From Geojedonia sp051814705 (GTDB taxonomy: Bacteria > Bacteroidota > Bacteroidia > Flavobacteriales > Flavobacteriaceae): 64,000 nt of DNA. Position numbers and translations under genes: made by a program. The notes beneath the pieces were generated by a model, which ran no database searches, was not told the DNA's origin, and saw only the letters and a list, made by a program, of their open reading frames with translations. Every line of letters begins with the position of its first letter. Within the stretch, counting starts at the first letter, position 1. The DNA is taken from contig JBPWQW010000001.1 of NCBI GenBank assembly GCA_051814705.1, positions 434,001 through 498,000 on the forward strand. Direction: 5' to 3'. Positions 34,082 through 42,894 of this stretch are shown piece after piece.

Positions 34082-34411
34082 TTAATTCGGTGAGTGTAGT
34101 GGAACATTATTCCACTTTTGTGCAAGTTTACTAAGGTTTGCCTTTTGTAAATCATCAGGAGTCATTGCAATTTTAAAATCGCATTTGGCTTTAAAATTTA
34201 GATACCAAGGTTCGGCAATCGACGGAACTTGTGAGGCATCTTTTAATTCTACCACCATAACGGCACCTCTGTTGCCGTCTTGTGAGGTGAAATAAATACT
34301 TTCTGGTTTAATTTCATTAATTATTCTTCCAATGGTTTCACCAGCAGAACCGTCTCTGACCTTTGAATTGAAAGGTTCAATGGGAAGAACAACATTAACT
34401 AACATTTTCAT
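34082..34411 (-). CDS. Conserved small protein, alpha/beta ferredoxin-like
   Basis: A 109-residue protein without signal peptide. Strands and helices alternate (MKMLVNVVLPIEPFN; ESIYFTSQDGNRGAVMVVEL; SIAEPWYLNFKAKCDFKIAM), suggesting a dimeric alpha/beta-barrel or EthD-like fold. I do not recognise an established function. It has its own terminator and stands alone between the RND operon promoter and the BASS transporter gene. A second ATG at 34405 is possible. Cytoplasmic, soluble. Confidence 0.7.
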   Translation of the reverse strand: MKMLVNVVLPIEPFNSKVRDGSAGETIGRIINEIKPESIYFTSQDGNRGAVMVVELKDASQVPSIAEPWYLNFKAKCDFKIAMTPDDLQKANLSKLAQKWNNVPLHSPN

Positions 34412-34584
34412 GACATATGAATTTAATTGTTACTTTAAATGTACAAATTAATATAGAGTTAAGGCTTTAATAAAAAACACTTTAACGATTTATTATCATT
34501 ACATTAACACAATATATCTAATCAAAAGCAGAAGTCGTACTGTACTAAAAAATGCTTAGATCAAGCATCAATATTTTAACTTAT

Positions 34585-35502
34585 TTAGTCTTTGGAAGAT
34601 GCCCATTTTTTGGCCACAAAAACTCCAGACAGGTTGTGCCAAATACTAAACAGGGCACTGGGCAAAGCAACGCTGGCATTAAAAAATTGATTAGCCAAAG
34701 CAAGACCCAAAGCAGAGTTTTGCATACCGACTTCAATAGCAATGGTTCTTGCATTTTTTTCTGAAAATCGCAAAGCTTTAGAAATAAGGTAACCCAAAAT
34801 ATACCCAAGTCCATTATGAAGCACAATGGCAAGAAACAACACGACTGGTAAAGTCATCAATAAATTTTTATCGACACCTATTACAAATGCAACAATTAAT
34901 GAAATAAGAAAAATGGCAAGACTTGGAAATACAAAACTTATTTTTTGAAATTGCTCTTCAAAATAGTGCCGTATCACTAAGGCATCCATAATGGGGAAAA
35001 AAACAATCCAAAACACACTCTTCATGAGCTCCATAACATCTAAAGGCACCTCGGTTGCCAATAAAGCGTATAAAATAAGAGGCGTTAAAAGTGGAGCCAA
35101 AAAGGTCGAGCAAAGTGTTAAGGAAACTGAGAGGGCCACATTACCCTTCGCTAAAAATGTAATGAGATTGGACGCGGTCCCTCCCGGACAACTTCCAACA
35201 ATAATCATTCCTATCATTTGTTCGGTAGGCAATTCTAAAAGATTGGAAATAATATAAGCCAGCAACGGCATACAGGTGTATTGCAGCAACAAGCCAACAA
35301 AAATCAATTTAGGTTTTGTGATTATTTTTTTAAAATCAACAAACTTTAAGGTGGCACCCATACAAAACATAATGCCGCCAATGATTTGTTTGATGAACGG
35401 TTCTACCCAATAAAAAGATTCAGGTTTTAAAAAAGCTAGGATAGCAAAACTGATGATAATAATATGAAAATTCTTTTCGATGAAGCTACATATGATTTTC
35501 AT
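34585..35502 (-). CDS. BASS family (bile acid:sodium symporter-like) transporter
   Basis: A 305-residue membrane protein with nine to ten predicted helices, typical of the BASS family that imports organic anions with Na+ (bile acids, pantoate, pyruvate and others). Recognisable blocks are GIMFCMGATLKFVDFK near 42-57, GMIIVGSCPGGTASNLITFLAKGNVALS near 98-125 and RTIAIEVGMQNSALGLALANQFF near 247-269, including the sodium-site ExGxQN motif. It is related to, but distinct from, the arsenite exporter ACR3. Substrate unknown. Confidence 0.9.
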   Translation of the reverse strand: MKIICSFIEKNFHIIIISFAILAFLKPESFYWVEPFIKQIIGGIMFCMGATLKFVDFKKIITKPKLIFVGLLLQYTCMPLLAYIISNLLELPTEQMIGMIIVGSCPGGTASNLITFLAKGNVALSVSLTLCSTFLAPLLTPLILYALLATEVPLDVMELMKSVFWIVFFPIMDALVIRHYFEEQFQKISFVFPSLAIFLISLIVAFVIGVDKNLLMTLPVVLFLAIVLHNGLGYILGYLISKALRFSEKNARTIAIEVGMQNSALGLALANQFFNASVALPSALFSIWHNLSGVFVAKKWASSKD

Positions 35503-35513
35503 AAAAAAGGTAT

Positions 35514-35598
35514 TAGACCCAATAATTAATGACCATTATAAGGATTTCATTAAACCTTATAAAAATAGCTTAAAATAAAATAATAGATATTGGGTCTA
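35514..35598. repeat. Nested inverted repeats between pheS and the BASS gene
   Basis: An outer perfect 11-base inverted repeat (35514-35524 with 35588-35598) encloses a perfect 8-base one (TTATAAGG at 35536-35543 with CCTTATAA at 35555-35562). Read on the minus strand, the outer stem is followed a few bases later by a T-run, so it may end pheS transcription or process the mRNA. Confidence 0.5.
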
Positions 35599-35608
35599 TA
35601 AAAATTAG

Positions 35609-36628
35609 TTATAATGCGCCTTTAAACTGCTCTAAAAAGCGTACATCATTTTCACTTAGCAAACGGATATCACTAATTTGATGTAATAAAAGTGCTTGAC
35701 GGTCAATGCCCATACCAAAAGCAAAGCCAGAGTATTCTTTTGAATCAATCCCACAGTTTTCAAGGACATTAGGGTCTACCATACCGCAGCCCATAATTTC
35801 CAGCCAACCTGTGCCTTTAGTCATTTTATAGTCGGTTTCGGTTTCCAAACCCCAATACACATCGACCTCTGCACTGGGCTCGGTAAACGGAAAATAGGAA
35901 GGACGTAACCGTATTTTTGACTTTCCAAACATTTCAGTTGTATAATATTGAAGCGTTTGTTTTAAATCGGCAAAACTCACATCTTTATCAATGTACAATC
36001 CTTCTACTTGATGGAAAAAGCAATGTGAACGGGCAGAAATGGCTTCGTTGCGAAACACCCTTCCTGGCGAAATAGTACGAATAGGCGGTTTGTTATTTTC
36101 CATATAACGCACCTGTACCGAGCTGGTGTGTGTACGCAATAACATATCGGGATTAGTTTGGATAAAAAACGTGTCCTGCATATCACGCGCTGGATGATAT
36201 TCGGGCAGGTTTAAAGCCGTAAAGTTGTGCCAATCATCTTCAATCTCTGGGCCTTCACTAACGTTGAAACCAATTCTTGAAAAAATATCAATAATTCGGT
36301 TTTTAACTATGGATATTGGATGACGAGCACCTATTTGGATAGGTTCTCCTGGCCGCGATAAATCACCGTAAATTCCTTTTACTTCTTCTTTGCCTTCAAG
36401 GTCTTGCTTTAAGGCATTCACTTTTTCTTCAGCCGTTTTTTTAAGAGCATTAATAGCCTGTCCAAATTCCTTTTTTTGATCATTGGCCACATTTTTAAAC
36501 TCTGCAAAATAATCGTTTAGCAATCCTTTTTTGCCCAAATATTTAATGCGGAAGGCTTCAATCTCTTCTTTGGATTGTGTGGTAAATGCTTCAGCTTCAG
36601 CTATAAGCTCTTTTATCTTATCTATCAT
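35609..36628 (-). CDS. pheS: Phenylalanyl-tRNA synthetase alpha subunit
   Basis: The catalytic alpha subunit of the alpha2-beta2 class II enzyme that charges tRNA-Phe. A 339-residue protein of normal length: N-terminal coiled-coil arm (~1-90), then the class II core with HPISIVKNRIIDIF near 103-116, ARDMQDTFF, motif 2 around GRVFRNEAISARSHCFFHQVEGL (~188-210, split by the fold) and the C-terminal GMGIDRQALL motif 3. pheT is not in the window. It lies 33 bases downstream of a small conserved gene on the same strand. Confidence 0.95.
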   Translation of the reverse strand: MIDKIKELIAEAEAFTTQSKEEIEAFRIKYLGKKGLLNDYFAEFKNVANDQKKEFGQAINALKKTAEEKVNALKQDLEGKEEVKGIYGDLSRPGEPIQIGARHPISIVKNRIIDIFSRIGFNVSEGPEIEDDWHNFTALNLPEYHPARDMQDTFFIQTNPDMLLRTHTSSVQVRYMENNKPPIRTISPGRVFRNEAISARSHCFFHQVEGLYIDKDVSFADLKQTLQYYTTEMFGKSKIRLRPSYFPFTEPSAEVDVYWGLETETDYKMTKGTGWLEIMGCGMVDPNVLENCGIDSKEYSGFAFGMGIDRQALLLHQISDIRLLSENDVRFLEQFKGAL

Positions 36629-36661
36629 AACGTCCTTAAAATGATGGCAAATTTAATAAAT

Positions 36662-37018
36662 CTATTGTATAAATTCGGTTTCAAGAAAATAGTTTACAAT
36701 AGCCTCCTTCATCAGTACACTTTGCTCGCCTGCTTTTAAAAATGGTAATTGCTCCAACACTTTATAATGGGGCCAGCCATCTTCGTCCACAAAATCAAAT
36801 TTATAATACCCATATGGTGATAATAATTTGCAAATAGCGATGTGCATCAAATCTAATTTATGATCCTTTTTAAAGGTTTTGTGGAGTTGTCCCAACTCCT
36901 GAACGCCTATAAGATAAATAATGGCATCCAAATCCAAGCGCTCGCCATCGGCAAATTGAGCCGACAGTTTTTCTACTACCAAATCCCAGCGCTGTTTTAA
37001 TTGTTCGTCTCTTGACAT
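36662..37018 (-). CDS. Conserved hypothetical protein
   Basis: A 118-residue soluble, mostly helical protein (SRDEQLKQRWDLVVEKLSAQF; LDLDAIIYLIGVQELGQ; LMHIAICKLLSPYGYY). No signal peptide, membrane helix or catalytic motif that I recognise. I have the impression it is conserved across flavobacteria beside pheS and cvpA. It shares a transcription direction with pheS (33-base gap) and has a -7 element at 37035-37042, so it may head the pheS operon. Function unknown. Confidence 0.75.
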   Translation of the reverse strand: MSRDEQLKQRWDLVVEKLSAQFADGERLDLDAIIYLIGVQELGQLHKTFKKDHKLDLMHIAICKLLSPYGYYKFDFVDEDGWPHYKVLEQLPFLKAGEQSVLMKEAIVNYFLETEFIQ

Positions 37019-37034
37019 AATTTTTTTAAAACGA

Positions 37035-37075
37035 CAAAGTTAATAAACCAAAGTATGACTATTATTTTATATTTG
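37035..37075. promoter_or_regulatory. Divergent promoters (pheS operon / cvpA)
   Basis: TAACTTTG on the minus strand (37035-37042) faces the 36662-37018 gene and pheS. TATATTTG on the plus strand (37068-37075) lies 16 bases before the cvpA ATG. Both fit TAnnTTTG. No clear -33 TTTG for either. Confidence 0.5.
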
Positions 37076-37091
37076 TTTAAATCTTTAGGAT

Positions 37092-37613
37092 ATGAGTGTA
37101 TTAGATATCATAATATTGGCCTTATTGCTTTTTGGGCTTATCAACGGCTTTAGAAAAGGGCTTTTTGTTGAAGTCGCTTCCCTAGTGGCTTTGGTTGCAG
37201 GTGTGTATGGCGCGATTCATTTTAGCGATTTTGCTGCCGATTTTTTAATGGCTAAAGTGGATTGGAATGAAGAAACCGTCAACATTACGGCTTTTGCCAT
37301 CACCTTTATTGCTATCGTCCTTGTAATTTCTTTAGCAGGAAAAGCCCTGACCAAATTGGCGGACTTTGCTGCGTTGGGCATTATAAATAAATTGCTAGGA
37401 GGTCTTTTTGGAGCCTTAAAAATTGCCGTGATCCTAAGTGTGGTCTTGATTATTTTTGACAGCATGAATAAAACCTTGCCTTTTACGGATAAAAAAGACC
37501 TTGACGACTCTGTACTTTACAACCCTATAAAATCATTGATCCCCTCCATCTTTCCTGTTATTTTAGAGAAAAAGTCAGCTGAAGATAGTAATGAATCAGA
37601 AATTGAAGTATAA
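37092..37613 (+). CDS. cvpA: CvpA family membrane protein
   Basis: A 173-residue inner-membrane protein with four hydrophobic segments (near 4-20, 27-47, 67-86 and 105-126) and the family opening LDIIILALLLFGLINGFRKG. CvpA homologues support colicin V export and, more generally, envelope homeostasis; the molecular role is not settled. Single gene with its own -7 element, convergent to the carbonic anhydrase gene with a 36-base gap. Confidence 0.9.
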   Translation: MSVLDIIILALLLFGLINGFRKGLFVEVASLVALVAGVYGAIHFSDFAADFLMAKVDWNEETVNITAFAITFIAIVLVISLAGKALTKLADFAALGIINKLLGGLFGALKIAVILSVVLIIFDSMNKTLPFTDKKDLDDSVLYNPIKSLIPSIFPVILEKKSAEDSNESEIEV

Positions 37614-37649
37614 AAGTTTTTGATAAGCTTAAACGGATCGTGCTTAGTG

Positions 37650-38276
37650 TTATTCCAAATGATAAATCTCCATAATACTATTGAGGATTGTATCAAAGTC
37701 TATCTTTAAGTCTATCAACTTTCCTGTACTCACATCAAACACCCAGCCAATAACTTTTAGCCCTCGATCGCGATAAGCTTTTTGTACTGCTGCTGTTTTA
37801 ATGAGATTGACGCATTGTTCTTCAACATTTAATTCTACCAATCTATTATATTTTTCGCCTTCATCCTCAATGGCATTCAACTCCTGTTTGTGAAGACGAT
37901 ACACATCGCGAATGTTTCTTAACCAAGGATTTAAAATTCCTAAATCGGCCGACTGCATCGCAGCTTTTACACCACCACATCCATAATGGCCACAAATCAC
38001 AACGTGACGCACCTTAAGATGGACTACTGCATATTCTACAACTGACATCACATTTAGGTCTGTTCCGGTTACCATGTTCGCAATGTTGCGATGTACAAAC
38101 ACTTCTCCTGGGCCTAGACCCATTAATTCTTCGGCTGTTACGCGACTGTCTGAACAGCCAATAAATAAAAGTTCGGGATTTTGGCCTTTACCTAAGTTCT
38201 CGAAGTAATTGGCATCCAAGGCTAGTTTTTCCTTAATCCATGCCTCATTATTTTGAAATACTTTATCTAAATTCAT
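37650..38276 (-). CDS. Beta-class carbonic anhydrase
   Basis: A 208-residue zinc enzyme interconverting CO2 and bicarbonate. Zinc ligands Cys41, His97 and Cys100 (GCSDSR and CGHYGCGG) and the Asp43-Arg45 dyad are all present. No signal peptide, so cytoplasmic. The 37-base gap to the end of the Bat operon holds a -7 element (TATCTTTG, minus strand, 38294-38301), allowing separate expression. Confidence 0.95.
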   Translation of the reverse strand: MNLDKVFQNNEAWIKEKLALDANYFENLGKGQNPELLFIGCSDSRVTAEELMGLGPGEVFVHRNIANMVTGTDLNVMSVVEYAVVHLKVRHVVICGHYGCGGVKAAMQSADLGILNPWLRNIRDVYRLHKQELNAIEDEGEKYNRLVELNVEEQCVNLIKTAAVQKAYRDRGLKVIGWVFDVSTGKLIDLKIDFDTILNSIMEIYHLE

Positions 38277-38293
38277 TAATTGATATTTTTGGG

Positions 38294-38301
38294 CAAAGAT
38301 A
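38294..38301 (-). promoter_or_regulatory. -7 promoter element for carbonic anhydrase
   Basis: CAAAGATA on the plus strand reads TATCTTTG on the minus strand, a full TAnnTTTG match 18 bases before the ATG at 38276. Confidence 0.5.
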
Positions 38302-38313
38302 AATCAAAAAAAA

Positions 38314-39063
38314 TTAAAGTGCCTTAATATCGTCATTCACAATCCAGCCTGTTTTACCGTCGGCTAGTTTAATTTTTTTCCAGTTATGAACGGTGTCTAA
38401 AATTTGAACTTTTGTGCCTTCATGCAATTTAAAGGCTTTTGTACTACGTAGGTTAGGTTCACTTTTTATCTGCGCTTCTTTGGCAAATACAATAGCTGGT
38501 TTATCTTGCTGTACCAAATTATAATTATGAAACGCTAAGAAAATGGCTCCACTTGCTAAAACAACTGAGGTCAAACTACCAACAAAAGCTAGACGTTTCT
38601 TTATGGTAGTATATGAAAAATAATAACTTAAAAACAAGATGACAAAAAGAATGACTAAACTAACAGCTGTTTTGGCCCAATTATCAAAACTCATCAAATA
38701 GGTTAGGTTTTTTAAAACCTTTGAAAACCCAACTTCAGGAATCGTATCCACTACATCTATGGTCATATTTCGAGCAAATGCAATATTGTTCAAAATGTCC
38801 TTATCGTTGGGAGCCAATTGCAAAGCTTTCTCATAATAATAAATGCTTGGCGCAATATTATTGAGTTTATAATAGGCGTTTCCAAGATTAAAGTAAAGCT
38901 CTGCAGAATGATTACCGCTTTTTAAAACATCCTTATATTTTTCAATAGATTCAATATAATGACCATCATTGTATAAGTCGTTACCCTGTGAAAACAAGGT
39001 TTCATTTTGGGCTATTGAAAACGTACTCAATAAAAAAGTTAGTATGTACAGTATGGTTTTCAT
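38314..39063 (-). CDS. batE: BatE-like protein: TPR plus SH3 domains
   Basis: A 249-residue membrane protein ending the Bat operon. Signal peptide (1-18, ending SIAQ), TPR repeats (~25-105; ELYFNLGNAYYKLNN, YYYEKALQLAP), two membrane helices (~128-150 and ~158-180), then a bacterial SH3 domain (~188-249; TKVQILDTVHNWKKIKL, GWIVNDDI). Bat proteins are linked to oxygen tolerance in Bacteroides and to envelope stress elsewhere. Its start is 28 bases after batD. Confidence 0.88.
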   Translation of the reverse strand: MKTILYILTFLLSTFSIAQNETLFSQGNDLYNDGHYIESIEKYKDVLKSGNHSAELYFNLGNAYYKLNNIAPSIYYYEKALQLAPNDKDILNNIAFARNMTIDVVDTIPEVGFSKVLKNLTYLMSFDNWAKTAVSLVILFVILFLSYYFSYTTIKKRLAFVGSLTSVVLASGAIFLAFHNYNLVQQDKPAIVFAKEAQIKSEPNLRSTKAFKLHEGTKVQILDTVHNWKKIKLADGKTGWIVNDDIKAL

Positions 39064-39091
39064 TTAATGCTTCAAATTAAAGAGCTCATTT

Positions 39092-40867
39092 TTATTTTAT
39101 CTGTTTATCAATTAACGAAATGGTTTTGGCTGCACGATCATAATCTTGTTGCATTTCCACTTCGGTAATTGGAGTATAGCGCGCCAATTCACAATGTTCC
39201 AATAAACGAATAAACTCACCGACCGTTGTGGGTTCAACCCCGCGTTTTAATAACAAGCTTTCTGTTTTGTCTTTAGTAAAATCGCTGGTTTCAATACGTA
39301 ATTTAGCCTTCAAATAATTATGAAGGGCTTTTTCCATCGCAATATAAAATGCCTCTAAATTTCCCAACCCTTTTTTGGCTTCACTCAAATAACGTTTTGC
39401 TAACTTATCTGCCTTTCTAATTTTATTGCCATAAACATCGGCATCACGTTCATCTTTTTTACGCCTTAAAACTATAACCAAAGGAATGGCCAAAAGTGGC
39501 AACAACAACGAATTCCAAAACCAGTTGGATTTAAAAAAATATTCAGGCTTAATCGATGTTAAATTAGGATTGGTTTTTACAAAAGCAAACTGATCACTAT
39601 TCAAAACCACCTGTTTTTTTGTGCCATTTACTGAAGTTATATTATTATCACCTGTTGAAGAATTGGTAGGCCCTTCTAAAACATCAATGACTATTTCTCC
39701 AGACGATACGCGTTTATAGGTTTCGGTTTTTAAATCAAAATAAGTAAAGGAGATGCTCGGTATGGGGTATTTTCCCTTAAACTGTGGCACAATGGTATAA
39801 CTGTCTGAAATAGAGCCATACATACCGTCTAAATTTGTGCTTACGTTTTCAGTATGCTCTGGTTCATAAACCTCCAATGAACTCGGTAAATTAAGTTTGG
39901 GCAATTGAAACAATTTTAAATTCCCATTTCCTGTCACCTCAACTCTGGCTTGTAGCGATTCTGAAGCGTTCAATTCAGTTTTAGACGTAATCACATTAAA
40001 CTTAAAATTACCGACAGCTCCTGTAAAATCCATAGGCTTACCAGCTTCTGGCAGCGGCTTTACGTTAATGGTTTTACTTCCCGCCGAAATAGTTCTATGA
40101 ACTTGAGACATTAATCGCCCTCCAAAAAAATCACGCTTATTGGTTGGAACATCAACTGTAACATCTAAACTTAAAGGCTCTATCTCCAGCTTTCCGGTTT
40201 TTTGGGGATATAGAACGGTTTTACGAAGCACTACATATCGATATTCTTTCCCTTCATAAGTTCCATTCTGTACTTTTAATCCTTTAATATCAATATTCTG
40301 GCTCCAAAAGTCATTAAATCTCGGGTTATCAATTTCACGCCAATTACTGACTCCCGTATCTGAGGACACATATAACTTATAAACCACAGTAATGGCTTCA
40401 TTTAAGTAAGGGTTTGATTTGGACACTTCGGCAACCAAATGAATATTCTGGGAGGCTATATACTCAGCGTTATTCTCGTCTTTGGGTTTGTCAACTGCTT
40501 TGGTAACCTCAAGTGTCAAGACTTGGGTTTTGTAAATTTCGCCATCTATTTCGATGGTCGCTTGTTTGATATTGAATCTCCCCAGCTTGGTTGGGGCCAA
40601 GAAATAGCTGTAAATTTTAGAGTAGGATCGTACCCCATTGATCCATGAATTGCTAACCGACGTGTTAGGCCCTCCAACAACAGTAAAGCCTTCAAAGTCT
40701 GGCGGATTAAAATTATCGCCATCCTTGTTCATTTCAAAATCAATACGCAAACGTTCATTGATGCCAAGCTTTGCTTTGCTCGCTTTAGCTTCAAATTTAA
40801 CCTGCGCAAAAGTGATACTTGAAACAAGTAAGATGAATAGTATAGATATATATTTAATGTGTTTCAT
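39092..40867 (-). CDS. batD: BatD family protein (oxygen tolerance)
   Basis: A 591-residue exported protein: signal peptide (1-22, ending TFAQ), beta-sandwich BatD repeats over ~25-420 (KFEAKASKAKLGINERLRI at the start, VSKSNPYLNEAITVVYKLYV near 147-166), one membrane helix (~445-463, LLLPLLAIPLVIVL), and a cytoplasmic C-terminal helical part. It probably assembles with the membrane-anchored VWA proteins BatA and BatB. A flavobacterial repeat fills the gap to batC upstream. Confidence 0.92.
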   Translation of the reverse strand: MKHIKYISILFILLVSSITFAQVKFEAKASKAKLGINERLRIDFEMNKDGDNFNPPDFEGFTVVGGPNTSVSNSWINGVRSYSKIYSYFLAPTKLGRFNIKQATIEIDGEIYKTQVLTLEVTKAVDKPKDENNAEYIASQNIHLVAEVSKSNPYLNEAITVVYKLYVSSDTGVSNWREIDNPRFNDFWSQNIDIKGLKVQNGTYEGKEYRYVVLRKTVLYPQKTGKLEIEPLSLDVTVDVPTNKRDFFGGRLMSQVHRTISAGSKTINVKPLPEAGKPMDFTGAVGNFKFNVITSKTELNASESLQARVEVTGNGNLKLFQLPKLNLPSSLEVYEPEHTENVSTNLDGMYGSISDSYTIVPQFKGKYPIPSISFTYFDLKTETYKRVSSGEIVIDVLEGPTNSSTGDNNITSVNGTKKQVVLNSDQFAFVKTNPNLTSIKPEYFFKSNWFWNSLLLPLLAIPLVIVLRRKKDERDADVYGNKIRKADKLAKRYLSEAKKGLGNLEAFYIAMEKALHNYLKAKLRIETSDFTKDKTESLLLKRGVEPTTVGEFIRLLEHCELARYTPITEVEMQQDYDRAAKTISLIDKQIK

Positions 40868-40868
40868 G

Positions 40869-40908
40869 ATTCTATTTCAAGATGCTTCAATAAACTCGGC
40901 ATGACAAG
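40869..40908 (-). repeat. Flavobacterial intergenic repeat (TTGTCATGCCGA type)
   Basis: On the minus strand it begins CTTGTCATGCCGAG and continues to GAAGCATCTTG, sharing TTGTCATGCCGA and GCATCT with the plus-strand copy at 6266-6295. It lies exactly in the gap between batC and batD. Confidence 0.6.
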
Positions 40909-40911
40909 AAT

Positions 40912-41709
40912 TTACCAATCTTTTGCAGTTTTAACAGGAATCCCTTTTTGCTTTTCAGCATTCATTTTTTCTTGAGTTTTTTGTTCCTGATTGTTCATGG
41001 CTTCCAAAAGATTTTTTATTTGTTGCGGAGACAGTTGTTGCGGTCTAGGCTGTTGCTGTTTTTCGTCCTTACTTTGATCTTCTTTTGGTTTACTCTTTTC
41101 GTCTTTGTTCTGATTCTCTTGATCCTTTTTTTGATCACCCTGATCTTTTTTATCCTTTTGATCTTGTTGATCGTCCTTTTGATCTTGGTCTTTTTGGTCT
41201 TGATCTTTTTTATCCTCGTCTTTCTTTTGATCGTCCTTATTGTCATCTTTCTGCTGCTCGGCACAGACTTTGGCCAATGCTAAATTATAGCGCGTCTCAT
41301 CATCGGAAGGGTCATTTCTCAATGCGTTTTTATAAGCCTCAACGGCCTCTTTGCATTGCTTGTTTTGCATTAAGGTGTTGCCAATGTTATGAAATGCCTT
41401 GTGCTTCTCTGCTTTGGTTGTCGCGCTTTTTGCGGCTTGTTGCTGACGGTAAAGTGCTTCCTCAAAGTTTCCTTTTTTGTAATAGGAATTCCCCAAGTTA
41501 TACGCTCCTGCAACACTGGAAGGCTGTTCCGAAATAGCCTTTCTATATTCCATTTCGGCAGAAACAAACTTGTCTTCACCCAACAATTGATTGGCCTCGT
41601 GAACATGATCATTAGCCTTTTTTAAAGCCAATACTTGTGCTTTTTCTTTCTCTTGACTAAAAGAAAAGACCGTGATCAGTACAAAGATATATGTTAATGC
41701 GTTTTTCAT
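40912..41709 (-). CDS. batC: BatC-like TPR protein with a charged low-complexity tail
   Basis: A 265-residue exported protein: signal peptide (MKNALTYIFVLITVFSFSQ), three to four TPR units (~30-155; VAGAYNLGNSYYKKGNFEEAL, HNIGNTLMQNKQCKEAVEAYKNAL split by loops), then about 70 residues almost only Asp, Lys, Gln and Glu (~165-235), and a short helical C-terminus. I chose ATG at 41709; the in-frame TTG at 41718 would add three residues before the signal peptide. Part of the Bat operon between batB and batD. Confidence 0.85.
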   Translation of the reverse strand: MKNALTYIFVLITVFSFSQEKEKAQVLALKKANDHVHEANQLLGEDKFVSAEMEYRKAISEQPSSVAGAYNLGNSYYKKGNFEEALYRQQQAAKSATTKAEKHKAFHNIGNTLMQNKQCKEAVEAYKNALRNDPSDDETRYNLALAKVCAEQQKDDNKDDQKKDEDKKDQDQKDQDQKDDQQDQKDKKDQGDQKKDQENQNKDEKSKPKEDQSKDEKQQQPRPQQLSPQQIKNLLEAMNNQEQKTQEKMNAEKQKGIPVKTAKDW

Positions 41710-41784
41710 TTCAGGCAACTAAATTATAAAACAACTGATTTTGATACCGTTAAAGATTTGATAAAATTCATTTTTTTGGCTTTT

Positions 41785-42822
41785 CTAGAAGTTTTCATTA
41801 AAAAGGTTCAAGCGCTTTAACCATGCCGTTTTTCGTTCTAAAAAGAACAGGTCTAAGAACAAAAGAAAGATGGCAGCCGCCAAAAACCATTGAAATTGGT
41901 CTTTAAAATCGGCAAACTGTTTGGCTTCAAATTCCTTTTTATCCATTTTACTCAAAATATCTTTTATTTCTGATATCACATTACTCGTGTTTTTACCATT
42001 TATATAAACCCCATTAGCGTTTTTGGCAATGTTTTTAAGAGTTTCCTCATCTAAACGTGTGATAACGGTTTCCCCTTCGCTGTCTTTTTTATAATTGAGT
42101 ATGATACCGTTTCGTTTTTCTGGAATTGGGCCTCCCTTTACATCACCTACACCTATGGTAAAAATTCTAATCCCTTCGGCTGCGGCTTCTTCAGCAGCAT
42201 CAGTCGCGACATTACTGTGGTCTTCTCCGTCTGAAATAATAATTAAAACCCTATTGGTTTGTTCTTGATCATCAAAATACGTCTTTGCCAAGTTAATGGC
42301 TTCATTAATCGCTGTGCCTTGTGACGACAACATATCGGTATTCATATTTTGCAAAAACATTTTTGCCGCTGCATAATCTGTTGTGATGGGCAATTGAGGA
42401 AACGCTTTGCCAGCATAAGCGATAATACCAACCCGGTCACTCACTAAATTATTGATGACTTGGGTAACCAATTGTTTTGCTTTTTCTAATCGGTTAGGTG
42501 CTACATCCTCAGCCAACATACTTTTAGAAACATCGACCGCAAATACAATATCTACTCCTTGACTTCTTACCGTTTCCAGTTTGGTGCCGATTTTTGGATT
42601 GACCAATGCAATGGCAATACACGCAAAAGCCAAACATAATACCAGAACTTTTAAAACCGATTTAAACAGCGATTGATTAGGGCTTATTTTTTTAAGTGCT
42701 GAAGTATTTGCGAATTTTTTTTGGATTCTATATTTCCAAATTTGAAGCCCTAAAAACAATAGCATGATCAGCGGTATAACCGCTAAAACCCAAAACCATA
42801 TTTTTTCTTCTATTTGATACAT
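41785..42822 (-). CDS. batB: BatB: membrane-anchored VWA-domain protein
   Basis: A 345-residue inner-membrane protein. Membrane helices near 8-28, 56-75 and at the C-terminus (~312-332) flank a von Willebrand A domain. The metal-ion site is D97-V-S99-K-S101, and the later MIDAS Thr/Asp region is IISDGEDHSN. VWA domains bind protein partners through the metal. It lies 72 bases after batA and 75 bases before batC. Confidence 0.93.
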   Translation of the reverse strand: MYQIEEKIWFWVLAVIPLIMLLFLGLQIWKYRIQKKFANTSALKKISPNQSLFKSVLKVLVLCLAFACIAIALVNPKIGTKLETVRSQGVDIVFAVDVSKSMLAEDVAPNRLEKAKQLVTQVINNLVSDRVGIIAYAGKAFPQLPITTDYAAAKMFLQNMNTDMLSSQGTAINEAINLAKTYFDDQEQTNRVLIIISDGEDHSNVATDAAEEAAAEGIRIFTIGVGDVKGGPIPEKRNGIILNYKKDSEGETVITRLDEETLKNIAKNANGVYINGKNTSNVISEIKDILSKMDKKEFEAKQFADFKDQFQWFLAAAIFLLFLDLFFLERKTAWLKRLNLFNENF

Positions 42823-42894
42823 GCCTTTTTAAATTTCAAGAATATAAAATTTCAAATCTTTTTTTAATTTTAAATTCATGATTCCTTTTTCTTT

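Noticed and set aside
34585..35502. Missing arsenite exporter ACR3
   Set aside because: The sequence fits the BASS family rather than ACR3 and the gene is 22 kb from the ars-type operon.
40948..41283. 111-codon hydrophobic frame on the plus strand opposite batC
   Set aside because: It is the antisense of the Asp/Lys/Gln-rich tract; the Leu/Phe/Ile-rich translation is a by-product of that composition.
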